Positions 32,709 to 50,277 of a DNA stretch of 64,000 bases are shown piece after piece. Each line of letters begins with the position of its first letter. Position 1 is the stretch's first letter. A program made the position numbers and the translations under genes. The notes under the pieces were generated by a model. That model saw only the letters and a program-made list of their open reading frames with translations. It made no database searches and was not told the origin of the DNA. Origin of the DNA: Cacajao melanocephalus (taxonomy: Eukaryota; Chordata; Mammalia; Primates; Pitheciidae); assembly GCA_963573385.1 (NCBI GenBank), contig CAUYLG010013820.1, forward strand, positions 1-64,000, in the 5' to 3' direction.

Positions 32709-33019
32709 TTTTTGAACCCGGGAGGCAGAAGCAGATGGGGTCTCACTCTGTCACCCAAGTTGGACTGCAGCAGCGCCAACATGGCTCACTGCAGCCTCAA
32801 CCTCCTGAGTTCAAGTGATCATCCTATGTCAGCCTCCCAAGCAGCTAGGACAACAGGTACATGCCACCAACACACTAGCGATTTTTTTTTTTAATTTTGT
32901 GTGAAGTCAGGGTCTTGCCATGTTGTCCAGGCTAGTCTCACATTCTTAGGTTCAAGTGATCCTCCCACCTCAGCCCCACAAAGTGCTGGAATTACAGGCA
33001 TGAGCCACTGCACCTGGCC
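32709..33019 (-). repeat. Alu, J-like, with opposite-strand patch
   Basis: Between the T run and CAGATGGGGTCTCACTC lies GAACCCGGGAGGCAGAAG, which is plus-strand Alu right-arm text. Confidence 0.87.
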
Positions 33020-34380
33020 ATGTTGTTTTCTTTTTAATTCCCCACCTCTTAACCCTACACACGCGTATGTCTAGACCATATACAGAGATAACTGTGCATA
33101 AAACAACACAAATAGAAAAAGCATGTGTATGTGTAAGCGACCTACAAAAACAGAAAAGTCAGAAGACTCAAATTAAGAGCTCACAGGCTAATCCCTGCAG
33201 AGACAGCTTTGGGTTTCAGAACCAAGTGAAACTGCCTATTTGTTCAACCAACTGATGCAGCTAGTATCAACACTGCTCTCTCCTCACAGCAGTTATATGA
33301 CCACAGCCTGGCCTCTGCATCACTCTTGCCCCCAAATTTCTCTCACAGGATATCACCATACCTAAAGTTCTCACAGTTTGAGTCACTTCCTTGGGTTAAG
33401 GCGTTGTCTCCAGAAGGCCACTGTGAAATGCATGGTACCTGAGAAAGGATGGAGAGTCCATTAACACATTACTTCTATAGTTAAACGTATCAGATCTGCA
33501 ATGACCTTGAGACTCTAAAAGCACAAAGTCTTTTAAAAATTTCATGGGATAGACAATTTTTAATGGGGAAGACAGGATAAAGGAAAGAATTGGAAGAAAA
33601 TGATTCATACATAGTATGGAAAGATACCAATCTGAGTATGATGGCTATTTGGCAAAATTAGGATGGCCATATAAACACACTCAGCCTATAAGGGTCACCA
33701 TAATGATAGTCCCTGCAACTTGGAGACTCCTAGGGACAGGAAAAGAAAAAGCACGCCAAGGATCTGGATATAGTCAGTTCCGAAAAGAAGCAAAAGAGCT
33801 GAGCTGGCAGCAGTTTTTCAAGGACAAGTACACTGCTAGACTGGAGGAGGATAGAGGCAGGAACAGCTTCTGGTTAACTGCTTCTAGTTGTGAGGATAGT
33901 TTCCAACTTAACATTTTTAGCTGAAAGCAAACCTCCCAACCAGAGAATGCTGCAATTCACTTCTGTGAAGCCCCTAACTAATTTATATTGACTCAAAACC
34001 AGTATCATTTACAGCCATAAAAGTCAACATGCCTTTACTGAGCACTTATTACGAGCCCAGAATTTGGCTAAGTACTATAAATACAGAAAAAAATAATCTT
34101 ACATACTTTTGTTTTAATTCTTATAAAAGAAACCAGTCCCCAAAATCCAAAACTGAGAGGATCAGGCAACCAGAAAGTGGCAAAACAACAAAACAGGTTA
34201 TCAGTACTGACACAAATTTCTTAAGCCAGAATAAATACAACAATACTCATTTCTAGGCCAAAATTCCTTTTTAAACTCTTGCCTAAGGAGTCAAGAGACA
34301 CAGGCTAAAAATCTCCCTTTTCTTTTCTAGTCTAATATCAGCTCTTCAGCAATGCATATTCATCTTGGTAAATCAGAGAA
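33020..34380. other. Intronic sequence, mostly single-copy
   Basis: No exon recognised on the minus strand. 34035-34090 (CTGAGCACTTATTACGAGCCC) is a short MIR-like phrase. 33395-33925 has a purine-rich stretch with an open frame of about 100 codons on plus, unrecognised and without support. Confidence 0.45.
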
Positions 34381-34466
34381 TACCAAACCCAGAGTTGCAA
34401 AACTTAGTTCTAGTTCTAGCTCTCTTAACTAGTTTCAGGTAAATTATTTAACCTTTAAAACAAACA
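34381..34466 (+). repeat. MIR fragment
   Basis: CTAGTTCTAGCTCTCTTAACTAG then CAGGTAAATTATTTAACC resemble MIR plus strand, cut by the next Alu. Confidence 0.5.
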
Positions 34467-34772
34467 GGCTGGGCACAGTGGCTCACACCTATAACCCCAG
34501 CACTTTGGGAGGCCAAGGCAGGCGGATCACCTGAGGTCAGGAGTTTAAGACCGGCCTGGCCGATAAGGTGAAACCCCACCTCTACTAAAAATATAAAAAA
34601 TTAGTCAAGGCATGGTGGCACGTGCCTATAATCCCAGCTATTCAAGAGGCTGAGGCAGAAGAATCGCTTGAACCTGGGAGGCGGAGGTTTCAGTGAGCCA
34701 AGATCCCGCTATTGCACTCCAGCTTGGGCAACAGAGCAAAACTCTGTCTCAAAACACAAACAACAACAAAAC
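34467..34772 (+). repeat. Alu (full dimer)
   Basis: Head GGCTGGGCACAGTGG; tail of CAAACAACAAC units. Confidence 0.92.
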
Positions 34773-35127
34773 AGAAAACTGAGACTGAACTAATTTAAGA
34801 ATAGCATATATCTGGCACATACTATGTACTACCTACTAGATAACTGTCCATAGGCGACATCACTGATCAATCATAATACAATTTCTCAGAGATCCCCTAC
34901 AACCAGAATCCTTCCCAACACAGTGCTTCTGGCAGCTTCCAATCTGAGTTGGCTGATAAATCAAAATATATTTGCCATTATGGACTAGATAATCTCTGTA
35001 ATTTCTTCCAGCTCTAAAACTCAATGAGCAAGTTTCTCTTGAGAAAGTTGATGAGAGCAAAACACTTCCAACAAGCCTAGATCAATAGTACTGAGAGACA
35101 TAAATTTCAGTCCAAAATCCAAGTTCT
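34773..35127. other. Intronic sequence, old repeat relic
   Basis: GGACTAGATAATCTCTGTAATTTC ... CCAGCTCTAAAAC is a familiar old repeat phrase; not named. Confidence 0.4.
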
Positions 35128-35406
<279 letters not shown>

Positions 35407-35509
35407 TCAGACTTGCTAATGGGTTCTTTTGAGAAAAAAGGAGCCCCTTTACCCAGACTAGCACTAAAAAAATCCTCATCTAAAAATATGGCAACAATAT
35501 TGCACTAGT

Positions 35510-35770
35510 AAAAAGCTAAGTCCAATCCCTTGATCATCCCCAAAACCTCTCTCCAAGGTCAGGCTTTGTCACTTCTCACTTAGACTTCTGCAGTAGCTAC
35601 TCTTTCATCCTTTTGCTCATCACCAGAGCAATCTTTCTTTTTTCGTTTTTTTATTCACCCAAATCTCATCTTGAATCTTTTTTCGTTTTTTGATGCCTAT
35701 CTTTGTCCTGCAGTACACAGTAATCTTTCTAAAACACATACGTACTCACATCATTTCCCTGTCTAAAAAT
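35510..35770 (+). repeat. L2 fragment
   Basis: AGGTCAGGCTTTGTCACTTC ... GCAGTAGCTACTCTTTC and a later AAACACATACG part. Includes a tandem TTTTTTCGTTTTTT motif (35638, 35680). Confidence 0.5.
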
Positions 35771-35781
35771 CTGTATCTATT

Positions 35782-35921
35782 TCTTTTTTTTTTCTTCCTT
35801 TTACTAAAGATGGGGTTTTATCATGTTGCCCAGGCTGGTTTCGAACTCCTGAGCTCCAGCGATTCACCAGCCTCAGCCTCCCAAACTGTTGGGATTACAG
35901 GCGTGAGGCACTGGGCCCAGC
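35782..35921 (-). repeat. Alu left monomer with target duplication
   Basis: Left arm only, ending GGGCCCAGCC; TATCTATTTCT at 35773 and 35925. Confidence 0.9.
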
Positions 35922-35983
35922 CCCATATCTATTTCTAACAACATAAAATTCCAAATTGTTAGCATTACACTTGGAACTTTTAG

Positions 35984-36265
35984 GCAGAGCACAGTGGCTC
36001 ACGCCTGTAATCCCAACCCTTTGGGAGGCCAAGGTGGGAGGACCACTTGAGCACAGGAGTCCAAGCCTGGGCAACATAGAGGATCCTGTCTTTACAAAAA
36101 AATTTTAAAAATTAGCCAGGTGTGCTGATGCATGCCTGCTGTTCCAGCTACTCAGGGAGGTTGGAGTGAGAAGATTACTTGAGCTCTGAAGGTCCTGCCA
36201 CTGTACTCCATCCTGGGTGACTAGGTAAGAAAGTAAGACCTAGTCTCAACAAAAACAAAAAAGAA
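35984..36265 (+). repeat. Alu, J-like, diverged
   Basis: Head GCAGAGCACAGTGG; flanks GGAACTTTT and AGAACTTTT. Confidence 0.87.
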
Positions 36266-36279
36266 CTTTTCATATACTT

Positions 36280-36590
36280 GCTTCCTTTAACCTTTCTGAT
36301 GTTGCGTTTCAAAATGCTCTCCTTCCCCATTCTACTCCCTACTCACTGAACTCTTTTTGTTCCATAATTCTCTAAATTTACACACAGCATTAAGTCATTC
36401 CCTCTGCCTACCCTGTCCTTCTCTTTCCATGCCCTCTTCACATTCCTACTCTTCATCTAAGACCTAACGTGGGTTCAGGGGCAAATCTTGCCTTTTCTAA
36501 CCAATCCTCCACCCGGCCACACACACGGAATTGGCCACTTCCTCTTCTGTCTCAAAGCTTTCTTAGCTTTCCTTGGTAAGTCTACAGTGC
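36280..36590 (+). repeat. L2 fragment
   Basis: CCTTCTCTTTCCATGCCCTC, CATCTAAGACCTAACGTGGG and GGCCACTTCCTCTTCTGTCTC in L2 order. Confidence 0.55.
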
Positions 36591-36765
36591 CATTTGCCCT
36601 GAGTGGTTTCCAAGACCATTAGAATTACCTAAGGCATGTGTTAAAAATAAATTGGTTGGAGCCAACCCAGACCTACTAAGTCAATCTCAGAAGGTGAGAC
36701 TCTGGAATTTCTAAGCTCTCATAATTATTCTAATGGTCAAATTTGGGGACTACTGGTTTGTCTGT
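36591..36765. repeat. MER5A-type hAT element
   Basis: AGTGGTTTCCAAGACC ... GAATTACCTAAGGC ... CCCAGACCTACTAAGTCA ... GGGGACTACTGG matches the short MER5A family end to end. Confidence 0.82.
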
Positions 36766-36818
36766 CTCTCCCAATAGATGTAAAGATGTATTTTTTTTTT
36801 TAAAGAATGCAGAAATGT

Positions 36819-37157
<339 letters not shown>

Positions 37158-37286
37158 TCATTTTTTAAATTTCATATCATATCCTTGGTGACTTGCCTTA
37201 TATGCTAAACATAATGGAATTCCTTCTGCACTCACAAAACTTAATTCACAGTCTTTGAAGCAGAATTTCCACCTTCATTTCTAAAT

Positions 37287-37586
37287 TTTTTTTTTTTTAA
37301 AGAAGGGTCATACTCTATCACCCAGGCTGGAGTGCAGTGGCACAGTAACAGCTCACTGCAGCCTCAACACCCCGCCCGCCCTCCTCCAGCCAAGATGATT
37401 CTCCCACCTCAGCCTCCTGAGTATCTGGGACCACAGGCACCCACCACCACACCCGGCTAATTTTTCTATTTTTTGTAGAGACAGAGTTTCACTATGTTGC
37501 CCAGGCTGATCTCCTGGGCTCAAGTGATCCCCCTGCTTGGCCTCCCAAAGTGCTGGGATTACAGGGGTGAGCCACCGCGTCCATCC
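37287..37586 (-). repeat. Alu, J-like, with GC-rich patch
   Basis: CCCCGCCCGCCCTCCTCCAG interrupts the right arm; ends CGTCCATCC. Confidence 0.9.
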
Positions 37587-38190
37587 TATTTCTTAATCTT
37601 AAAAATAAACTGTAGCCTAAATAAACCTGTAAATACACACAGCAGGCTCTCACCAGATCTGTCATGAGAACTTCACCTCAACTGATAAACCATTCCTTAG
37701 CTGATTTTGAGAATGGAAATACACTGCCTTTACGTACTTCCTGAAGATCGAATTATATTAGGAATCGATGCGGGAGAACCCACGTAAGTCCAATGATAGA
37801 CGGCTGGTTCCAGTCTCTTACCAATTGTCAAGGCAAAATCCCACACTTTCCCACCCCCAACTCCAAAACAAGTATGCTGCAGCTGTGGAAGAACGGTAGA
37901 AAATGCAGTAAGATTAGGATACGAATACAACCAAGAAAACAAGGTTTCGTTGTTATTGGGGATCGTGAATTTCTGGCCCTTTACAAGTTCAGCTGTTTAT
38001 ATGTCTAACTAACTTTAGGCCCAACGTCTACTTCGGGAGCACAAATCCTGCGATTCTCTCTTTTAAGCTGCGGCCGGGAACTAAGTCTGGGAAAACTTGA
38101 GTTCTCCACTTGAAAGTCATGTCATCATCCTTCGGCCCTTGGAATACGTTCAACGGCTACTTTTTTCTTTTCTCTGCTAAAGCAAAGGGC
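37587..38190. other. Intron-1 start, edge of CpG island
   Basis: Single-copy. CpG density rises from about 37740 onwards. No repeat recognised. Confidence 0.5.
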
Positions 38191-38830
38191 ACTCTCCAGA
38201 GGAAGGGCAGTGACAGCTCCACGTCTGCAAAAGTCAGCGCCGCCACGACGGTGGCGGGCGTCGGGGAGACCGCCGGGGCCGGGACCACCACGCCGGGGGG
38301 ACAATGGAAGGAGGAGGGGAGTGGGAGAGAGAAGGGGAGGCGCCCGCTGCGCTGGGCCCTCCTAGCGACTAGGGGCTCGGAAAAGTCTCGAGAAGGCCAG
38401 CCGGGTGGCGGGGGACCCGGTCGCCGCCCCTCACAGGGCCACGTCGCCCGCGGCGGCCGGGCCCCACTCGTAGGCCGAGCCGCGGGAGAGTGGCCCCAGG
38501 AAGGGCTGAGGGGCGCGGGGCCGGACAGTGCCCACGCCCGTCATGGCCCAAGCCCTTTCACAACTTGGAGCCCGCGAGGCGAGGGCCTCCGAGAGCCTGC
38601 GCCAGGCACTGATCCCTCCCGAATGTCCGGCCAACCCACCCCCACCGCCCGACCCGGGCCAGTAGCCCGAGCTCCCCGCGCCCCCCAGACGCCGGCTCTG
38701 AAAGAGCAACCGTGGCTCTGGCGTCCCGACCCGTGCGTCCCACTCCTCTGCCCTACTTCTCCCCGAACATTCTGATCCGGACTCCCTCCCTCTCCCGAGA
38801 ACTGCCCCGAGTTCGCCCACGGGTGTTTAC

Positions 38831-38925
38831 CGGGACTCGGGGCGGCGGCGTCTCCTCAGTCCCTAGACTAAGATGGCAGCCGGTCTCGAGCCCCGACCAC
38901 AGCTACTAGAGCGAGTTAGCAGCCG
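38831..38925 (-). other. ITCH: Probable ITCH non-coding exon 1
   Basis: On the minus strand the sequence ending ...GCCGCCCCGAGTCCCG is followed by GTAAACACC, a plausible 5' splice donor at 38830. The upstream end is not defined; CpG-island promoters usually use several start sites, so about 38900-38950 is likely. It carries no start codon of ITCH, whose ATG lies in the exon at 11799-11889. The assignment rests on position, the donor and the gene identity. Whether further untranslated exons lie in the 27-kb interval cannot be seen. Confidence 0.65.
38869..38880 (+). promoter_or_regulatory. YY1-like site
   Basis: TAAGATGGCAGC agrees with the YY1 core AAGATGGCGGC except for one base. It lies within the probable first exon, a usual place for this motif. 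Confidence 0.6.
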
Positions 38926-38926
38926 A

Positions 38927-38938
38927 TGCGCAGGCGCT
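38927..38938. promoter_or_regulatory. NRF1-like site
   Basis: TGCGCAGGCGCT matches the near-palindromic NRF1 consensus YGCGCAYGCGCR at most positions. Confidence 0.6.
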
Positions 38939-38958
38939 TGAGCGCAGGAGTGATCTGG

Positions 38959-38984
38959 ACTACAAGCCCCAGGAGGCATTGCGC
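38959..38984 (+). promoter_or_regulatory. ZNF143/Staf-like site
   Basis: ACTACAAGCCCCAGGAGGCA followed by TTGCGC closely fits the SBS motif (ACTACAATTCCCAGNATGC...), a common element of housekeeping CpG-island promoters. Confidence 0.75.
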
Positions 38985-39104
38985 GCCAGCCGACCGGCCC
39001 GCCCCAGGGTTGAAGAGCCAGCTGCGGTGGTAAACCCTGCTAAATCCCAGTATTCCACACCTCCAGGCTTTTTTCTTTTAACACCTCGCCCACCAGAGCC
39101 TATA

Positions 39105-39172
39105 GCGACTGATTGTCAAACTCTGATGTGCATCAAAATCACCTAGAGAGCTTATTAAAACTTAGACTGCTT
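39105..39172. repeat. MER5-type hAT element, left part
   Basis: GTCAAACTCTGATGTGCATC ... AATCACCTAGAGAGC; resumes at 39614 after the Alu. Confidence 0.8.
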
Positions 39173-39765
<593 letters not shown>

Positions 39766-39777
39766 TTAGTCGTTCTT

Positions 39778-40166
39778 TTTTCTTTTCCTTTCTTTTTCTT
39801 TCTTCATTTCTTTTTTTCTTTTTGAGATAAGGTCTCACTCTGTCACCTAGGCTGGAGTGCAGTGGTGCAGTCATAGCTCACTACAGCCTCTAAATCCTGG
39901 GCTCAAGCAAGCCTCCCACCTCCACCTCCTGAGTAGCTGAGACAACAGGTGAACACCACCACACCCGGCTAATTTTTTCTATCCTTTGTAGAGATGGGGG
40001 TGGGGTGGGGTGCGGATGGGATGAGGTGCAGATGGGATGGGGCGAGGATGGAGCCACGGTCTCGCCATGTTGCCCAGGCTGGTCTCCAACACCTGGGCTC
40101 AAGCAAGCCTCCCTCCTTCAGCTTCCCAGTCTCTGGAATTACAGATTCAAGCCACTGCACCTGGCC
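39778..40166 (-). repeat. Alu, J-like, with internal minisatellite
   Basis: Target AGCTTAG at 39764 and 40169. The left arm carries extra G-rich units. Confidence 0.88.
39997..40052. repeat. G-rich minisatellite in Alu
   Basis: Units like GATGGGATGGGGTGC repeated about four times between GAGATGG and AGCCACGG. Confidence 0.8.
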
Positions 40167-40289
40167 TAGCTTAGCCTTTAACCATGTACATTAAAGGCTA
40201 TGGTTAAAAAGAAAAGAAAAAAATTTACACTTCAGAGTTACACTGATTGGGTTCAAATACTCCCTTTTCCACTTTTTAACTGGGTGTGC

Positions 40290-40490
40290 TTAGGGATGAT
40301 GATAACAGCTTAGTGGAGCCAACATGGCCAGTGTTCTAACAGCTGATAACAAGCTCCGTTTATTCTCACAACAAACCTATTACAGAAATACCATGATTAT
40401 CCCCATTTTACAGATGCATAAACAAGTCACATGCTGGATAAGAACCCAGGCAGTCTGGCTTGAAAGTCCATTCTCTTAACCTCCTTCATG
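40290..40490 (-). repeat. MIR
   Basis: CCCCATTTTACAGATGCATAAAC and AGAACCCAGGCAGTCTGGC, complement of MIR. Confidence 0.82.
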
Positions 40491-40624
40491 GATTGTTGTG
40501 AGAAATAATAGGCTATGCAAGCAGAGACTCAGAGGTATGACTAAGTGCTCAATACTTAGTGACCTTTGCTATTACTGTTTAGCTTGTTTCCTCCTAATGA
40601 AAATACTATTTTGCCATCTGGATA

Positions 40625-41797
<1,173 letters not shown>

Positions 41798-41800
41798 CAA

Positions 41801-42101
41801 GGCCGGGCTCAATGGCTCACCCCTGTTATCCCAGCACTTGGGAGGGTGAGGCAGGTGAATAACCTGAGGTCAGGAGTTCCAGACCAGCCTGGCCAACATG
41901 GTAAAACCCTGTCCCTACTAAAAATGCAAAAAGTAATTGGTCATGGTGGAGCACCCCTGTAATCTCAGCTACTCAGGAGGCTGAGGGGGTAGAACTGCTT
42001 GAACCCAGGACACGGAAACCACAGTGAGCCAAGATCACGACACTGCACTCCAGCCTGAGTGACAGAGTGAAACCTCATCTTAAAAAAAAAAAAAAAAAAA
42101 A
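41801..42101 (+). repeat. Alu (full dimer)
   Basis: Head GGCCGGGCTCAATGG, tail A21. Closes the insertion begun at 41177: CAAACTGCTAGGTT (41163) and CAAACTCTTAGGCT (42103) match. Confidence 0.92.
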
Positions 42102-42234
42102 TCAAACTCTTAGGCTCAAGTTTTCAAACCTCAAGCAAAGTGCTTTCAAAACTACTTCAATGTTTCCTACAACATGCCTAAGGAAAGATTGCTAAAATAC
42201 AGATTCCTTTGCCCCTATCCTCATTCAGATTCTC

Positions 42235-43198
<964 letters not shown>

Positions 43199-43729
43199 TG
43201 GAAAACAAGTTTGTTAAGTAAAGGAATAAAAGAATGGCTACCCATAGGCAGAGCAGTGGTTTGAGACGCTGGCCCAAAGATACTTATTTCTTTTTTATAT
43301 GCTAAACAAGGGGCGGATTTTTCATGAGTTTTCCAGGAAAGGGGTGGCCAATTTCCAGAGCTGAGGGTTACTCCCCTTTTTAGACCACATAGGATAACAC
43401 TGGATTTTGCCATGGCATCTATAAACTGTCATGATGCTGGTGGGAGCGTCTGTTAGCATGCTATTGCATTATAATTAGCATATAGTGAGCAGTGAGAACG
43501 ACCAGAGGTCACGTTCATTGCCATCTTTGTTTTGGTGGGTTTTAGCCGGCTTCTTTACTGCAATCTGTTTTATCAGCAAGGTCTTTATGACCTGTATCTT
43601 TTGCCAACCTCCTCTCGTTAGGTGACTTAGAATGCCTAACCTCCTGGGAATGCAGCCCAGTAGGTCTCAGCCTTATTTTACCCAGCCTCTGTTCAAGATG
43701 GAGTTGCTCTGGTTCAAATGCCTCTGACA
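43199..43729. repeat. Solo LTR of an endogenous retrovirus
   Basis: Starts TGGAAAACAAG, ends CCTCTGACA; internal text AACTGTCATGATGCTGGTGG, GGTCTTTATGACCTG and GGAATGCAGCCCAGTAGG is a well-known LTR family that I cannot name with confidence. No coding region is attached. Confidence 0.7.
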
Positions 43730-43854
43730 GTACACAAGCTTGCTCACTTTGTGAAAATTAATCAAGCCATATATTTATGGTTTCTGCATTTTCCTCTATT
43801 CATATACATCAATAAAAGTTTACTTAAAACAAATATATGTTTTATCTTATTTCA

Positions 43855-43976
43855 TTTTTGTTTATTTAGAGACAAGGTCTTGCTCTGTCACCTAGGCTGG
43901 AGTGCAATGGTGTGATCATAGCAGCCTCAAACTCCTGGGCTCAAAGGATCCTCCCGTCTCAGCCTCCAAATATATG
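43855..43976 (-). repeat. Alu right-arm copy
   Basis: GAGACAAGGTCTTGCTC to GTCTCAGCCTC, lacking the left arm. Flanked by CAAATATATG at 43830 and 43977. Confidence 0.85.
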
Positions 43977-43986
43977 GTTTTTTTGT

Positions 43987-44290
43987 TTTCATTTTTTTGT
44001 TTTGAGACAGAGTCTTGCTCTGTCACCCAGGCTGGATGGAGTGCAGTGGCGCAAACTTGCCTCACTGCAACCTCTGCCTCCTGGGTTCAAGTGATTCTTC
44101 TGCCTCAGCCTCCTGAGTAGCTAGGATTACAGGCACCTGCCACCATGCCCAGCTCATTGTTTTGTATTTTTAGTAGAGACAGGGTTTCACTATGTCGGCC
44201 AGGCTAGTCTTGAACTCGTGACCTCTGGCAATCTGCCTGCCTCGGCTGCCCAAGTTCTGGGATAAAAGTGTGAGCCACTGCACTCGGCCC
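43987..44290 (-). repeat. Alu (full dimer) at the same target
   Basis: Flanked by CAAATATATG at 43977 and 44291, i.e. inserted at the previous element's duplication. Confidence 0.92.
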
Positions 44291-44307
44291 CAAATATATG
44301 TTTTAAA

Positions 44308-44987
<680 letters not shown>

Positions 44988-45039
44988 TAACCTTCTTACC
45001 AATGCCAACAGGATGGATCAGCTCTCTTCTGGGAGGCAG

Positions 45040-45225
45040 TACTTGGTAGGAGTTAGTAATTTCATTTTGGCTTCACCAGCATATGGATCAAGGATCTAGT
45101 CCGTATTATGTCAATAAATTGCTTGGGGGGTCTTAGGCAAAGTCACCTGAACCTCAGTGTCCAAATCTCTAAATGAGTCTAATAGTTCTTACTCCTATAT
45201 GTTGTAAAGACTCTAGAAGATCCCG
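45040..45225 (+). repeat. MIR
   Basis: TCTTAGGCAAAGTCACCTGAACC and CAGTGTCCAAATCTCTAAATG follow MIR plus strand. Confidence 0.7.
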
Positions 45226-45780
45226 GGTTGGTAGTTGGTGATTGTCCAAGAAGCAGCTGAGTTTGTGAGGGCAGGGAATCCCAGCCTGACCATTTTCTCA
45301 TTCTCCCATGCTATGTGGCTCTAGCTCCCAAGTTTCCTGATCCAGAGCTCACCCCAGTCTTGGCCTGGTCAGAATGCAGGATCAGTGGTTGATAAAGTTG
45401 AGCCACCTTTACCTTTCTTCTGTCTATGACACCTGTGCCAATCCAGGACAAGACTAGCCCTGCTAGAACAGGGGCCAGAAGCCTGGAAGAGCCTGTCACC
45501 AGCAAGGGAAGGAGGTTCCTAGGCCTCTTGGGAAAGGAGGAGGGCAGGAAGCAGGGATGCAGAGCTGGAATGAGTTGGGAGAAAAACCCCAGCAGCCCAC
45601 ATGCCACCTGCCACTTACCAGATTTCCCTGCAGAACACTTAGTCATACTGCTGTCCCCCTCTTTCCTGGAGGCTCTTTGCTTTCAATTGCCAGAGGAAGG
45701 CTTGAAAAATTGTGTGTTAATAGAGAGAAGACACTACGGAGCTTCTGAGGGCCTGAGATCTGGATCCAAAGAGACCACTT
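45226..45780. other. Repeat-free island
   Basis: The longest stretch upstream of ITCH without an obvious repeat. Open frames over 110 codons exist on both strands (45426-45782 plus, 45311-45646 minus), neither recognised. Confidence 0.45.
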
Positions 45781-45867
45781 AAGGCTGGGTGTGATGGCTT
45801 ATTATTTCTCTTTAAGACTGTTTCCTCATCCTCGAAATAAGGTACACAAGTTCTGTCCGTGGTTCCA

Positions 45868-46255
<388 letters not shown>

Positions 46256-46321
46256 TAGATCAGGGATAGTAAACTTAAATGCCTCCAAGGACCATCCAGG
46301 TAAAAGAGAAAAATAATAGCT

Positions 46322-47611
<1,290 letters not shown>

Positions 47612-47724
47612 CTAGGTAATGGGTAGACCAGCATTCACTGTACAGTTCTTTCAACTGCTCTATATGTTTGAAAATTTTCGTCGTAAAGTATTGGGAGGAC
47701 ATATTGCACAAGCAAATGCAGTAT

Positions 47725-48402
<678 letters not shown>

Positions 48403-48429
48403 ATGCAGTCAATTTTCACAGGTGAATTT

Positions 48430-49064
<635 letters not shown>

Positions 49065-49109
49065 TAAGGGTGCTCAGGAAATGCTTGAATGAAACCTCTC
49101 TGTAAACTG

Positions 49110-49330
49110 AAAGGAGGAGAGAAGGACATACATTGAGTGCTCACTGTGTGCTTATGAACTAGATATGCCTTTATTCATCCCACAGCTACCCAGTGAGGTA
49201 GCAGACACTGTGATTCCTGCTTTCAGAGTGGAAGAAATAGAGGTTAGGGATAAGTGACTGGTCAAATTTAACAGTGAATGCAAGAAAGAGATCTGAGATT
49301 GGAACCCAGGACTGTCTCTTTCAACTTCAT
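49110..49330 (-). repeat. MIR
   Basis: CATTGAGTGCTCACTGTGTGC, TACCCAGTGAGGTAGC and GATTGGAACCCAGGACTGTC. Confidence 0.8.
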
Positions 49331-49349
49331 CACAAGTGCCTCTTCCTGA

Positions 49350-49681
<332 letters not shown>

Positions 49682-49691
49682 AAATTTTCTA

Positions 49692-50004
<313 letters not shown>

Positions 50005-50016
50005 GAAGAAGTTACA

Positions 50017-50274
50017 AGCCAGGCACCGTGGCTCACACCTGTAATCCCAACACTTTGGGAGATCAGGTGTTCAAGACCAGCCTGACCAACATGGTGAAAC
50101 CCCACCTCTACTAAAAATACAAAAATTACTTGGGCATACCACCACACCTGTAATCCCAGCTCCTTGGGAGGCTAAGGCAGACGAATTGCTTAAACCCAGA
50201 GGTTGCACTGAGCTGAGATGGCACCACTGCACTCCAGCCTGGGCAACACAGCAAGACTCCATCTAAAAAAAAAA
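50017..50274 (+). repeat. Alu with left-arm deletion
   Basis: Left arm jumps from CTTTGGGAGATCA to GGTGTTCAAG; right arm also shortened. Confidence 0.9.
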
Positions 50275-50277
50275 GTT

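Larger units (their letters stand above)
38190..39010. promoter_or_regulatory. ITCH: CpG island over the ITCH promoter
   Basis: Clear change to dense CpG and high GC content, the only such stretch in the window. It covers the promoter, first exon and first ~640 bp of intron 1. Long apparent reading frames here follow from GC-rich composition and the resulting scarcity of stop codons. Confidence 0.92.

Noticed and set aside
38110..38775. 221-codon open frame on the plus strand in the CpG island
   Set aside because: GC-rich composition makes stop codons rare; several frames are open on both strands, no domain or start context is convincing, and the region is ITCH intron 1/promoter.
38431..38820. 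129-codon open frame on the minus strand in the CpG island
   Set aside because: It lies downstream of the probable exon-1 donor, so would be intronic, and its low-complexity Gly/Arg/Ala composition reflects GC content.
43199..43729. Clear target duplication for this LTR
   Set aside because: Left flank CCAG and right flank GTAC do not match, so the exact ends are uncertain.
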